This document shows, piece by piece, positions 1-4,809 of a stretch of DNA of 5,949 bases. The first letter of the stretch is position 1; each line of letters opens with the position of its first letter. Source of the DNA: Micrococcales bacterium (GTDB lineage Bacteria; Actinomycetota; Actinomycetes; S36-B12); NCBI GenBank assembly GCA_002728915.1, contig PBWE01000030.1:1-5949 (forward strand), given 5' to 3'. The position numbers were made by a program, and so were the translations under genes. Under the pieces are notes generated by a model. That model searched no databases. It worked only from the letters and a program-made list of their open reading frames with translations, and was not told where the DNA came from.

Positions 1-75
1 GTCGACTTCTTCGCGGTCGACTTCTTCGCGGTCGACTTCTTCGCGGTCGACTTCTTCGCGGTGGTCTTCTTCGCA
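1..75 (-). repeat. 15-bp tandem repeat, four exact copies plus one degenerate copy
   Basis: On the plus strand the unit gtcgacttcttcgcg occurs four times without a mismatch at 1-60, followed by a fifth copy at 61-75 with three differences. The array reaches the window edge, so the true copy number is unknown. On the minus strand each unit is five codons (GCG AAG AAG TCG ACC), giving Ala-Lys-Lys-Ser-Thr. Unit length is a multiple of three, so copy-number change would lengthen or shorten the protein without a frameshift. Confidence 0.95.
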
Positions 76-269
76 GTCGACTCGGCAGCCTTGGACGACG
101 TCGCATCCGCGCTTGTCGTTGCTGGGGTGGTCACCGCTGAGGCTTGCGTCACCGGCGAGTCCATCGCATGCCATTGCGGCGATGCAGCGGGCTCAGTCAT
201 TCGGCGCCATAGGTACCAGCCACCAACAGCTGCACCGCCGAGCACTGCCACACCTAAAAGTCGCCGCAT
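1..269 (-). CDS. Membrane-anchored Lys/Ala-rich repeat protein (C-terminus beyond window edge)
   Basis: This partial gene reads on the minus strand from ATG at 269 to the left edge: 89 codons plus two bases without a stop. The N-terminus is MRRLLGVAVLGGAAVGG followed by WYLWRR, a short hydrophobic, glycine-rich segment (about residues 4-21) flanked by arginines. It reads as an uncleaved anchor or weak signal sequence. Residues 24-60 are Ser/Thr/Ala-rich and probably disordered. From residue 66 the chain becomes a pentapeptide repeat, AKKTT then AKKST repeated, running to the edge. The composition resembles the lysine-rich tails of actinobacterial HupB or HBHA, which bind DNA or polyanionic glycans, but I do not recognise the family. 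Basic residues lie on both sides of the hydrophobic segment, so topology is unclear. The start is supported by an in-frame stop 11 codons upstream and a TANNNT element 7 nt before ATG; GTG at 278 is an alternative. It lies 51 bp downstream of the GTPase on the same strand. Confidence 0.72.
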   Translation of the reverse strand, partial: MRRLLGVAVLGGAAVGGWYLWRRMTEPAASPQWHAMDSPVTQASAVTTPATTSADATSSKAAESTAKKTTAKKSTAKKSTAKKSTAKKS

Positions 270-276
270 GGCCCGC

Positions 277-282
277 ACGCTA
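277..282 (-). promoter_or_regulatory. Possible -10 element (TAGCGT) for the Lys-rich protein
   Basis: TAGCGT matches the actinobacterial TANNNT -10 pattern and lies 7 nt before the ATG at 269. No Shine-Dalgarno sequence is visible. The spacing would put transcription start at or next to the ATG, giving a leaderless mRNA. No convincing -35 is seen. If real, this gene has its own promoter in the 51-bp gap after the GTPase stop. Confidence 0.35.
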
Positions 283-320
283 ACAGCCGCTCGTTACTCG
301 CGTCATCGGATTCCCACGCC

Positions 321-1475
321 TCAGCCCGCGCTGAGTGCCGAACGGAATTTCTCTAGCACGGCGCCACTGCTCCAAAAAGCCTGCTGCTGATCTTCGGGCA
401 AGGTCAAGGCGTATTCGCAAACCTTCGCCCAGGCGATTCCAACGGCGCGGGTCAAGGACGCGGCAACCGCGGCCGAGATTGCGGATCCGGCGACCGCACC
501 CCCGGGGATGAACTTGAGCAGATTCGTGACGACGTAACGCCCCGCCATCGTTGCCCCGCCCGTCAGAATGAGCGAACCCGCCACCGCCATCGTCCTCGAG
601 CGCTGCGGCGGTAGTCCGTAGGCGGCGGAGATCCGCGCGATCATCGTCACCTGATTGGGAACGAGAAGCGCCGCATCAGTGAAGGGGATCGGGACGGCGC
701 CGATTCCAGATGCGACGGTGACCGCTTGGTTGATCACCGCCTTTACCGCTTTTTTTTTGCGCTCCATGTCCAACTGCTGAGCGGCGGTGAGAGCCGCCTG
801 GGCTGCTTCGGGTACTACCTCGTACGTCGCGTCCAGCAACCGGTCGAGTCCGAACGCCGGTGCATGCGTGAAGTCGTCTGCGAGCGCATTCGTCAACACC
901 GGTGCCCCGCCGGCGCGAATCGGTAGGCCGAAACCGGTGATGAAGTTCGATAGTTCCACCGCATGTGGGTGCGCCTGACCGTCCTTACTCGGCACCTGGG
1001 TCAACACCACGATCACCGGGAGCCCCAGCTCGGCGAGGCGTCGGACGAAGGCTGCCTGCGCGTCCTCGAAGCGTCGATCCGACCAACGCACCACGTACCA
1101 CGCGGCATGGATTTGCTGATCAATCGCAGACGTCCGCCGTGCTTCGACGACATCGCGAAGGCCTTCCAGGATCTGGTCACCGGCGGACCCGGTTTCGAAC
1201 CCCTCGGAATCGAAAATTCCCAAGAAGCCATCGTCGCGACGGTGATAGTCGACGCCACGCGTCACCGGCTCCCCCACCCCTGTATCGGCGACATCTCGAC
1301 CAAAAACAGCGTTGACCAGAGTCGACTTGCCCGCCCCCGTGGCTCCGAAGATCGCCAGGTTGAAGCAACCCAGAGCAGCGAAAGCGGTGGACAACTCCTT
1401 CGTGAACATGCCCTCGAGAGCAGGGGCGTCGATGTCCTGGACGCCTTCCTTCTCGGGCGACGAATCCGGAGCCAT
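321..1475 (-). CDS. P-loop GTPase with DUF697-like hydrophobic C-terminal domain
   Basis: The product is 384 residues from ATG at 1475. A TRAFAC-type GTPase domain comes first: Walker A GATGAGKST at residues 44-52, a candidate switch I Thr at 72, and DSEG at 89-92 as the G3 motif (DxxG). The usual NKxD is absent; the matching strand reads LTQVPSKD (158-165). After a basic ERKKKA stretch (238-243) the C-terminal ~140 residues have three hydrophobic segments (about 247-271, 296-312, 319-345) resembling DUF697, found in YcjF-like proteins and HSR1-related GTP-binding proteins. Family knowledge suggests nucleotide-dependent action at a membrane; substrate and partner are unknown. ATG 1475 is preferred because a TANNNT element ends 6 nt before it. 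A TTG at 1553 would extend the protein by 26 residues into the divergent transglycosylase gene. Three AAA codons form an A9 run at 750-758. Confidence 0.85.
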   Translation of the reverse strand: MAPDSSPEKEGVQDIDAPALEGMFTKELSTAFAALGCFNLAIFGATGAGKSTLVNAVFGRDVADTGVGEPVTRGVDYHRRDDGFLGIFDSEGFETGSAGDQILEGLRDVVEARRTSAIDQQIHAAWYVVRWSDRRFEDAQAAFVRRLAELGLPVIVVLTQVPSKDGQAHPHAVELSNFITGFGLPIRAGGAPVLTNALADDFTHAPAFGLDRLLDATYEVVPEAAQAALTAAQQLDMERKKKAVKAVINQAVTVASGIGAVPIPFTDAALLVPNQVTMIARISAAYGLPPQRSRTMAVAGSLILTGGATMAGRYVVTNLLKFIPGGAVAGSAISAAVAASLTRAVGIAWAKVCEYALTLPEDQQQAFWSSGAVLEKFRSALSAG

Positions 1476-1481
1476 GCCTTG

Positions 1482-1487
1482 AGAGTA
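1482..1487 (-). promoter_or_regulatory. Possible -10 element (TACTCT) for the GTPase, leaderless arrangement
   Basis: TACTCT fits TANNNT and ends 6 nt before the ATG at 1475. The only Shine-Dalgarno-like bases (AAGG) end 1 nt from the start codon, too close for ordinary ribosome binding. The layout therefore suggests that transcription begins at the ATG. No clear -35 is visible. The element supports the 1475 start over the upstream TTG. Confidence 0.4.
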
Positions 1488-1511
1488 CGCGGGATGACAA
1501 CGAGCCTGGGT

Positions 1512-1517
1512 TACCGT
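1512..1517 (+). promoter_or_regulatory. Possible -10 element (TACCGT) for the transglycosylase
   Basis: TACCGT fits TANNNT and lies 9 nt before the ATG at 1527, in a 51-bp gap shared with the oppositely oriented GTPase promoter. No good Shine-Dalgarno precedes the ATG. The predicted transcript would have no leader or one of 1-2 nt. The two -10 elements are only 24 bp apart, so the two polymerases would compete for the same DNA. Confidence 0.35.
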
Positions 1518-1526
1518 TGAGTCGTC

Positions 1527-2144
1527 ATGGCTCCCCTCCGCTCGCCCGAACAATCCGGCATTTCCCGCTCCATCGTGAGTTGGATCGTCGGACTTTCACT
1601 GATCGCGGTGGTTGGTCTCGGTATTGGGCTGGGCCTGCTCCATGCGTTCGGCCTTGCGGATTGGAACAAGATTCAGCAGGCCCGTGACGTCGGGAAACTT
1701 GGAGGCACTCCGACCATCCCCGAGGCCTACCAAGAACTCATCGACGAGGCAGCCGAACGGTGTCCGGAGGTGCCGTCGCGGGTTCTCGCCGCACAGATCG
1801 CCGTGGAAAGTGGATGGCAGGCGGACGCACAGAGCCCCGCGGGAGCTCAAGGCATCGCACAGTTCATGCCCAGCACCTGGCGTCAATACGGTCTGGACGC
1901 CAACGGCGACGGCGTCCGCGACGTGTGGGATCCACGCGACGCGATTCCGTCCGCAGCAGAGTTGAATTGCCTGAACAGACGACTGGTCTCGTCCGTCTCG
2001 GGAACCCCGCTGCACAACATCCTCGCCGCCTACAACGCCGGACACGGCGCGGTTCGCAAGTATGACGGCGTACCGCCGTTCCCCGAGACCGAGCAATACG
2101 TGGAGAAAGTGATCGAACTAGCGCAGCGCTACCCAGCGCCCTAA
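1527..2144 (+). CDS. Membrane-anchored lytic transglycosylase (SLT/GH23 type)
   Basis: This 205-residue protein would cleave the glycan backbone of peptidoglycan between MurNAc and GlcNAc, forming 1,6-anhydroMurNAc. A basic N-terminus precedes one transmembrane segment (about 17-42) with no clear cleavage site, so it is likely an N-in, C-out membrane protein with the catalytic domain facing the wall. The transglycosylase domain spans about 65-202. Visible hallmarks are IAVESGW with the expected catalytic glutamate at E94, SPAGAQGIAQFMPSTW (103-118), and AYNAG (168-172). DANGDG at 124-129 resembles a Ca-binding loop common in actinobacterial members. C79 and C148 could form a disulfide outside the membrane. 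It is divergent from the GTPase and convergent with the thioesterase 33 bp away. There is no extra wall-binding domain, so the protein is near the minimal size for a secreted SLT enzyme. Confidence 0.93.
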   Translation: MAPLRSPEQSGISRSIVSWIVGLSLIAVVGLGIGLGLLHAFGLADWNKIQQARDVGKLGGTPTIPEAYQELIDEAAERCPEVPSRVLAAQIAVESGWQADAQSPAGAQGIAQFMPSTWRQYGLDANGDGVRDVWDPRDAIPSAAELNCLNRRLVSSVSGTPLHNILAAYNAGHGAVRKYDGVPPFPETEQYVEKVIELAQRYPAP

Positions 2145-2150
2145 CTGAAG

Positions 2151-2170
2151 ATCACCGAAGCATCGGTGGT
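2151..2170. terminator. Hairpin between convergent genes, possible bidirectional terminator
   Basis: CACCGA (2153-2158) and TCGGTG (2163-2168) form a perfect 6-bp stem around the loop AGCA. It extends to 8 bp with a T-G wobble and an A-T pair. It lies 6 bp after the transglycosylase stop and 7 bp after the thioesterase stop on the other strand, which is where a shared terminator is expected. No T-tract follows on either side, so it is not a classical intrinsic terminator. Confidence 0.45.
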
Positions 2171-2177
2171 GCGTTCG

Positions 2178-2999
2178 CTACTTGATCACGACGATCGATT
2201 GGTGATTCTCGACGACAAGTCGACCGTCCGGTGACCACAGTCGCCGCGTTTCCGAAGTGAACCCCTCCTCCATCGACGACACCCATGATTCGAATCCCAG
2301 GGGTTGCTGGGGATCGAGTGTCTGAGGCGGAACAAGCAGGTGCGCACTGAAAGACACCGTGGCCATCGGACGCAAACCGGTCATGGCCACGTAACTGGCC
2401 GGCCACCACGCATCAACCAGCCCCAAAGTGATTCCGGCTGTCCATTGCTCGGCATTGTCTGCCGGGTCGGGAACGGGCGATACCCATCCGAGGGCACGAG
2501 GAGTATCCCCCGAGCCGGGTACGCCGGAGGCGGGTCGGTAACCGATGTGTAGGCCGAACTCCGGACCCATCGGAGGACCCAGAGGGAAGCTCGGGACCGC
2601 ACGCCAATCGGGGAGATCCGGCATCGATACCGTGCCCCACGGCTCGTCGATGTCCCCAGCGCGCGGAGTTCCCGTGATGATCACACTGTGGGCGGCGGCA
2701 GTCCCGTCAGATCCGGTGACGCTCGCCTTCCACGTCGTCATCGCCGATCCGACGCGAAGGGGCGTCACGTCTATGCGGGCCGTACCCGCAGGCAGGGGTC
2801 CGAACATATGGGCCGTCACGCTGCGCATACGCCGATCGGCGCTTTGCTGCTGCGTCACCTCGACGGCGTTGACGGATGCAGCGATGACTAGACCGCCCCA
2901 CGCCCCGCGGCCCTGAAGCCAGCCAGCAGGAACGTCCCACGAAAACACGCCGGGCTCTGCCTGGTTGATGCGGCAGGCGTCACTGAATCGGTCAGTCAT
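2178..2999 (-). CDS. Acyl-CoA thioesterase family protein, double hotdog
   Basis: The 273-residue product has the length and layout of actinobacterial TesB-like/4HBT_3 thioesterases, two hotdog folds in one chain that hydrolyse acyl-CoA to free acid and CoA in the cytoplasm. The N-terminal hotdog (about 10-115) carries QGRGAWGGLVIAA (29-41), the position of the GG-containing helix in this family. The C-terminal hotdog (about 140-273) includes LVDAWWP (194-200), whose aspartate is a plausible catalytic residue, then SFSAHLLVPP (216-225) and a closing strand rich in Val and Ile. There is no signal peptide. ATG 2999 is preferred; it lies 12 bp after the L,D-transpeptidase stop, so the two probably share a transcript. 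A second ATG at 3015 overlaps that stop but opens only a 7-codon reading frame. Acyl chain specificity cannot be told. Confidence 0.82.
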   Translation of the reverse strand: MTDRFSDACRINQAEPGVFSWDVPAGWLQGRGAWGGLVIAASVNAVEVTQQQSADRRMRSVTAHMFGPLPAGTARIDVTPLRVGSAMTTWKASVTGSDGTAAAHSVIITGTPRAGDIDEPWGTVSMPDLPDWRAVPSFPLGPPMGPEFGLHIGYRPASGVPGSGDTPRALGWVSPVPDPADNAEQWTAGITLGLVDAWWPASYVAMTGLRPMATVSFSAHLLVPPQTLDPQQPLGFESWVSSMEEGFTSETRRLWSPDGRLVVENHQSIVVIK

Positions 3000-3015
3000 G
3001 GAAACGGTCGGTCAT
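2984..3015 (-). repeat. 16-bp tandem near-duplication at the thioesterase start, with a 7-codon mini-ORF
   Basis: On the minus strand ATGACCGACCGTTTCC (3015-3000) is followed directly by ATGACTGACCGATTCA (2999-2984), 13 of 16 identical. The first ATG overlaps the L,D-transpeptidase stop codon as ATGA. In its frame it encodes MTDRFHD and stops at 2994-2992, inside the second copy. The second ATG opens the real thioesterase (MTDRFSD). The unit is not a multiple of three, so the copies are in different frames. A ribosome finishing the mini-ORF would release within 8 nt of the true start. Confidence 0.7.
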
Positions 3016-4493
3016 GCGCCGTCGGGGCGCACATCATCGACAGAGCCATCGTCACTCGTCGTATCTACCGTGCCGCTGGCATTGGATAGCGCGGACTTCT
3101 TCAACCACCGGTTCCACGGAATATTCCACAGTCCACCAGGACCATTCCATGGTTCCACAACGTCGCCGCCGGTCTTGATGTAGTTGACGACGTCGCCGGG
3201 GATCGTGTTGTCGAAGATCCACTTGGCGTCCTGCTCGAACATGTTGGTGCAGCCGTGCGACCCGTTGTAACGGCCGAGTCGGCCGTATGCCCACGAGGCG
3301 GTGTGCAGGAACTCACCCGACGGCGTCAACCGGGTGTTCCACTTCGACGGGAGCTCGTAGAATTCGACCTCCGGATCCAGCCCCAAGCTTTCACTCCGGT
3401 AGACCTTGTAGTCCTCTTTATCGGTGCTGATGACCTTCGCGCCGTTGCGTGTCTCCCAGCCCCACTTCCCTAGCGACACCTTGAATTTCTTCCGCTTCTT
3501 GCCATCGACGTGCACGGTCATGGTCTTCTTCGCGCCATCGACGGTCGCGATGAGCGATCGGTCGGTACGGAAGACATACGTCTTGCGCAGCGCCTTCGAG
3601 CCGACGAGATACTTCTTGCCACTCTTGCCCAACACAGTGTCGTTCACCGTCGACGTAATCCGAATCGTGGAGTTCCCCGGCCAGTAATTCTTCGGCCGGA
3701 ACACCACCGTTTGGTCGCTGATCCACCCCCAGGATCCAGGGACATTCACGGTGCGACCACTCGGCAACGTAGCAGCCACCTGCAGGTGACGCTCAACGGC
3801 GGCTTTGTTCGGGATGTTCGTGCTGAATCGTAGGCGCGGCAAGGTGCCAACTCCCAATGCGACCCGGTTTCCGGAAACCCCGAGCCCGTTACCCGCTGCC
3901 TCGAACGTCGCCGTTACCCGCTTGCGCGGCTTGGGTAGGACTTTCGGCTTGGCCCAGTCGGACGTGGCGGGAATGGTCGCGATCGGACCGGCCGGGGCAG
4001 ACTGGCCAGTAGGTCCCGTTGATCTCAGCGACACGAGATACTCCCGATTGTTCGTGAGCGACGAGAGTCCACAGGTGCCGCTGAGATCGGGACAGTCAAA
4101 CCACAAGTAACCATCCGGCGAGATCTGATACCCGGTCACCGAGGGGTCATCGATAGGCAGGTAGGTCGCGATCGCGCTGGCATCTGCGGGCGTCACTGCG
4201 ATCAGCACGGGCCGAAGCGGCAAAGCGGCATCCGGTGGAGCCACCGATGGGTCGGTCACGGCTTCGGGCGTCGGCTCCACACTGGACTCCGAGCCAGGAT
4301 CGGCGGATGGATCGACGGTTGGATCGTTGGTTGGGCTCGCACTCGGTGACGAGGTTGATTCCACCGAGTCCGTGTCGGCAGACTCGTCGGCAACCGCAGC
4401 ACCGGGCGATGCCGCAGCGAGCACGCCGGCAGCCAAAGCTACAGCGACCACTGAGCGCAGGCGTCGAGACAAAGAGCCCCCCACGGAAGTCAC
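3012..4493 (-). CDS. Secreted L,D-transpeptidase (YkuD) with Fn3-like and Ig-like domains
   Basis: From GTG 4493 the product is 493 residues. It would form 3-3 peptidoglycan crosslinks (mDAP to mDAP) outside the membrane using a catalytic cysteine. Order of parts: Sec signal peptide (basic SRRLRS, hydrophobic core, likely cut after AVA at residue 35); acidic Ser/Pro/Asp linker (36-88); an Fn3-like domain (about 93-175) with C134 and C141 placed for a disulfide; an Ig-like domain typical of actinobacterial Ldts (about 206-311); the YkuD domain (about 312-440); a Trp-rich segment and an acidic tail. The active site reads H397, 14 residues, then S412-H413-G414-C415-T416-N417, matching HX14-17[S/T]HGChN except Thr where a hydrophobic residue is usual. 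There is no lipobox. An open frame extends to TTG 4550, but TANNNT 6 nt before GTG 4493 favours the shorter form; TTG 4472 is also possible. The thioesterase follows 12 bp downstream. Confidence 0.9.
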   Translation of the reverse strand: MTSVGGSLSRRLRSVVAVALAAGVLAAASPGAAVADESADTDSVESTSSPSASPTNDPTVDPSADPGSESSVEPTPEAVTDPSVAPPDAALPLRPVLIAVTPADASAIATYLPIDDPSVTGYQISPDGYLWFDCPDLSGTCGLSSLTNNREYLVSLRSTGPTGQSAPAGPIATIPATSDWAKPKVLPKPRKRVTATFEAAGNGLGVSGNRVALGVGTLPRLRFSTNIPNKAAVERHLQVAATLPSGRTVNVPGSWGWISDQTVVFRPKNYWPGNSTIRITSTVNDTVLGKSGKKYLVGSKALRKTYVFRTDRSLIATVDGAKKTMTVHVDGKKRKKFKVSLGKWGWETRNGAKVISTDKEDYKVYRSESLGLDPEVEFYELPSKWNTRLTPSGEFLHTASWAYGRLGRYNGSHGCTNMFEQDAKWIFDNTIPGDVVNYIKTGGDVVEPWNGPGGLWNIPWNRWLKKSALSNASGTVDTTSDDGSVDDVRPDGA

Positions 4494-4499
4494 GATGAC

Positions 4500-4505
4500 A
4501 ATGTA
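4500..4505 (-). promoter_or_regulatory. Possible -10 element (TACATT) that decides the L,D-transpeptidase start
   Basis: TACATT fits TANNNT and ends 6 nt before GTG 4493, which would give a leaderless mRNA starting at that codon. The upstream open frame to TTG 4550 would then be untranscribed. A G-rich stretch at 4512-4520 could pass for a ribosome site, but it lies 18 nt from the GTG, too far for normal use. No strong -35 is seen. Confidence 0.4.
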
Positions 4506-4594
4506 CGTTGCCCACCCCCCTCGAGATGAACCCGGCGTGCCTGTTCTCAACTTTTGCGGCCACCTATATCAATGGGTCGGGGACACCGTCACCT

Positions 4595-4617
4595 ACAGAC
4601 TCGTCTCATGGGTCTGT
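4595..4617 (+). other. Inverted repeat enclosing the rhodanese remnant start codon
   Basis: Bases 4595-4604 pair with 4608-4617 around the triloop CTC: ten consecutive pairs, eight Watson-Crick and two G-U. The ATG at 4608 lies in the 3' arm, so the folded RNA would hide it. It sits in the 114-bp gap between the divergent L,D-transpeptidase and rhodanese remnant. No Shine-Dalgarno is visible nearby; TATATC at 4565-4570 is the only AT-rich promoter-like spot. Whether it regulates anything is unknown. Confidence 0.4.
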
Positions 4618-4782
4618 TCTCTCGCTTCACTTTGCCGTCGGTCAAGCCGTCTGAAGCTATGGACATGCTGAGTGCGGGAGCAGGGCATCGAGGCCTACAG
4701 CCTGGCCGGCGGTTTGGCCGCGTGGGAATCGGCCGGCGATCGAGTCGCGGGTAAGGGCAACAGGCCGGGGATGATCGCCTAA
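4608..4782 (+). pseudogene. Rhodanese-domain gene with internal out-of-frame deletion
   Basis: Two halves of a small rhodanese (sulfurtransferase-fold) gene are visible in different frames. From ATG 4608 the first reads MGLFSRFTLPSVKPSEAMD then MLSAGA, the usual opening helix before the first core strand. From about 4672, in the +1 frame, the second reads REQGIEAYSLAGGLAAW then ESAGD and runs to TAA 4782, the typical last strand and helix. Missing between them is the core: the IDVRE-type strand, the HIPGA-type loop and the active-site loop with the catalytic cysteine. A single-domain protein would be about 105-115 residues, so roughly 50-60 codons are gone. Translation from ATG 4608 leaves the rhodanese frame and stops at 4754 after 48 residues, so no active enzyme is possible. 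The domain identity rests mainly on the C-terminal motif. Confidence 0.75.
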
Positions 4783-4790
4783 TTGGGCAG

Positions 4791-4803
4791 GGCGCTTAGC
4801 GCC
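4791..4803. terminator. GC hairpin between the rhodanese remnant and the SDR gene
   Basis: GGCGC TTA GCGCC forms a perfect 5-bp GC stem with a 3-base loop, placed in the 27-bp gap between two convergent stop codons (4782 plus, 4810 minus). No T-tract follows. It is probably the shared terminator of the SDR gene and the former rhodanese gene, retained although the latter is dead. Confidence 0.45.
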
Positions 4804-4809
4804 GATCCA

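Noticed and set aside
1..75. CRISPR-like or intergenic repeat array
   Set aside because: Units are 15 bp, directly adjacent and without spacers, and they read cleanly as AKKST codons of a minus-strand gene.
61..390. Plus-strand 109-residue open frame
   Set aside because: It is antisense to the Lys-rich gene and the GTPase 3' end, has no recognisable motif, and the minus-strand reading explains the sequence better.
963..1520. Plus-strand 185-residue open frame
   Set aside because: It lies antisense to the GTPase domain, whose P-loop and DSEG motifs fall in the same stretch; the plus-strand protein has no sensible composition.
1476..1553. Upstream TTG start adding 26 residues to the GTPase
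   Set aside because: It would overlap the divergent transglycosylase start, the added residues look non-coding, and a -10 element sits inside the extension.
3255..3473. Plus-strand small open frames over the YkuD domain
   Set aside because: They are antisense to the catalytic SHGC region; strand and frame are fixed by the active-site motif.
4494..4550. TTG start at 4550 for the L,D-transpeptidase
   Set aside because: It would put 19 odd residues before an ordinary signal peptide, and the TACATT element at 4500-4505 lies inside the extension. Not fully excluded.
4147..4563. Minus-strand 138-residue open frame
   Set aside because: It is an alternative frame over the L,D-transpeptidase N-terminal half, which has a clear signal peptide and Fn3-like domain in the other frame.
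4554..4754. A 66-residue plus-strand protein
   Set aside because: Only the middle (from ATG 4608 to about 4679) resembles a protein family; after the deletion junction the frame is wrong and the real rhodanese C-terminus is in the +1 frame.
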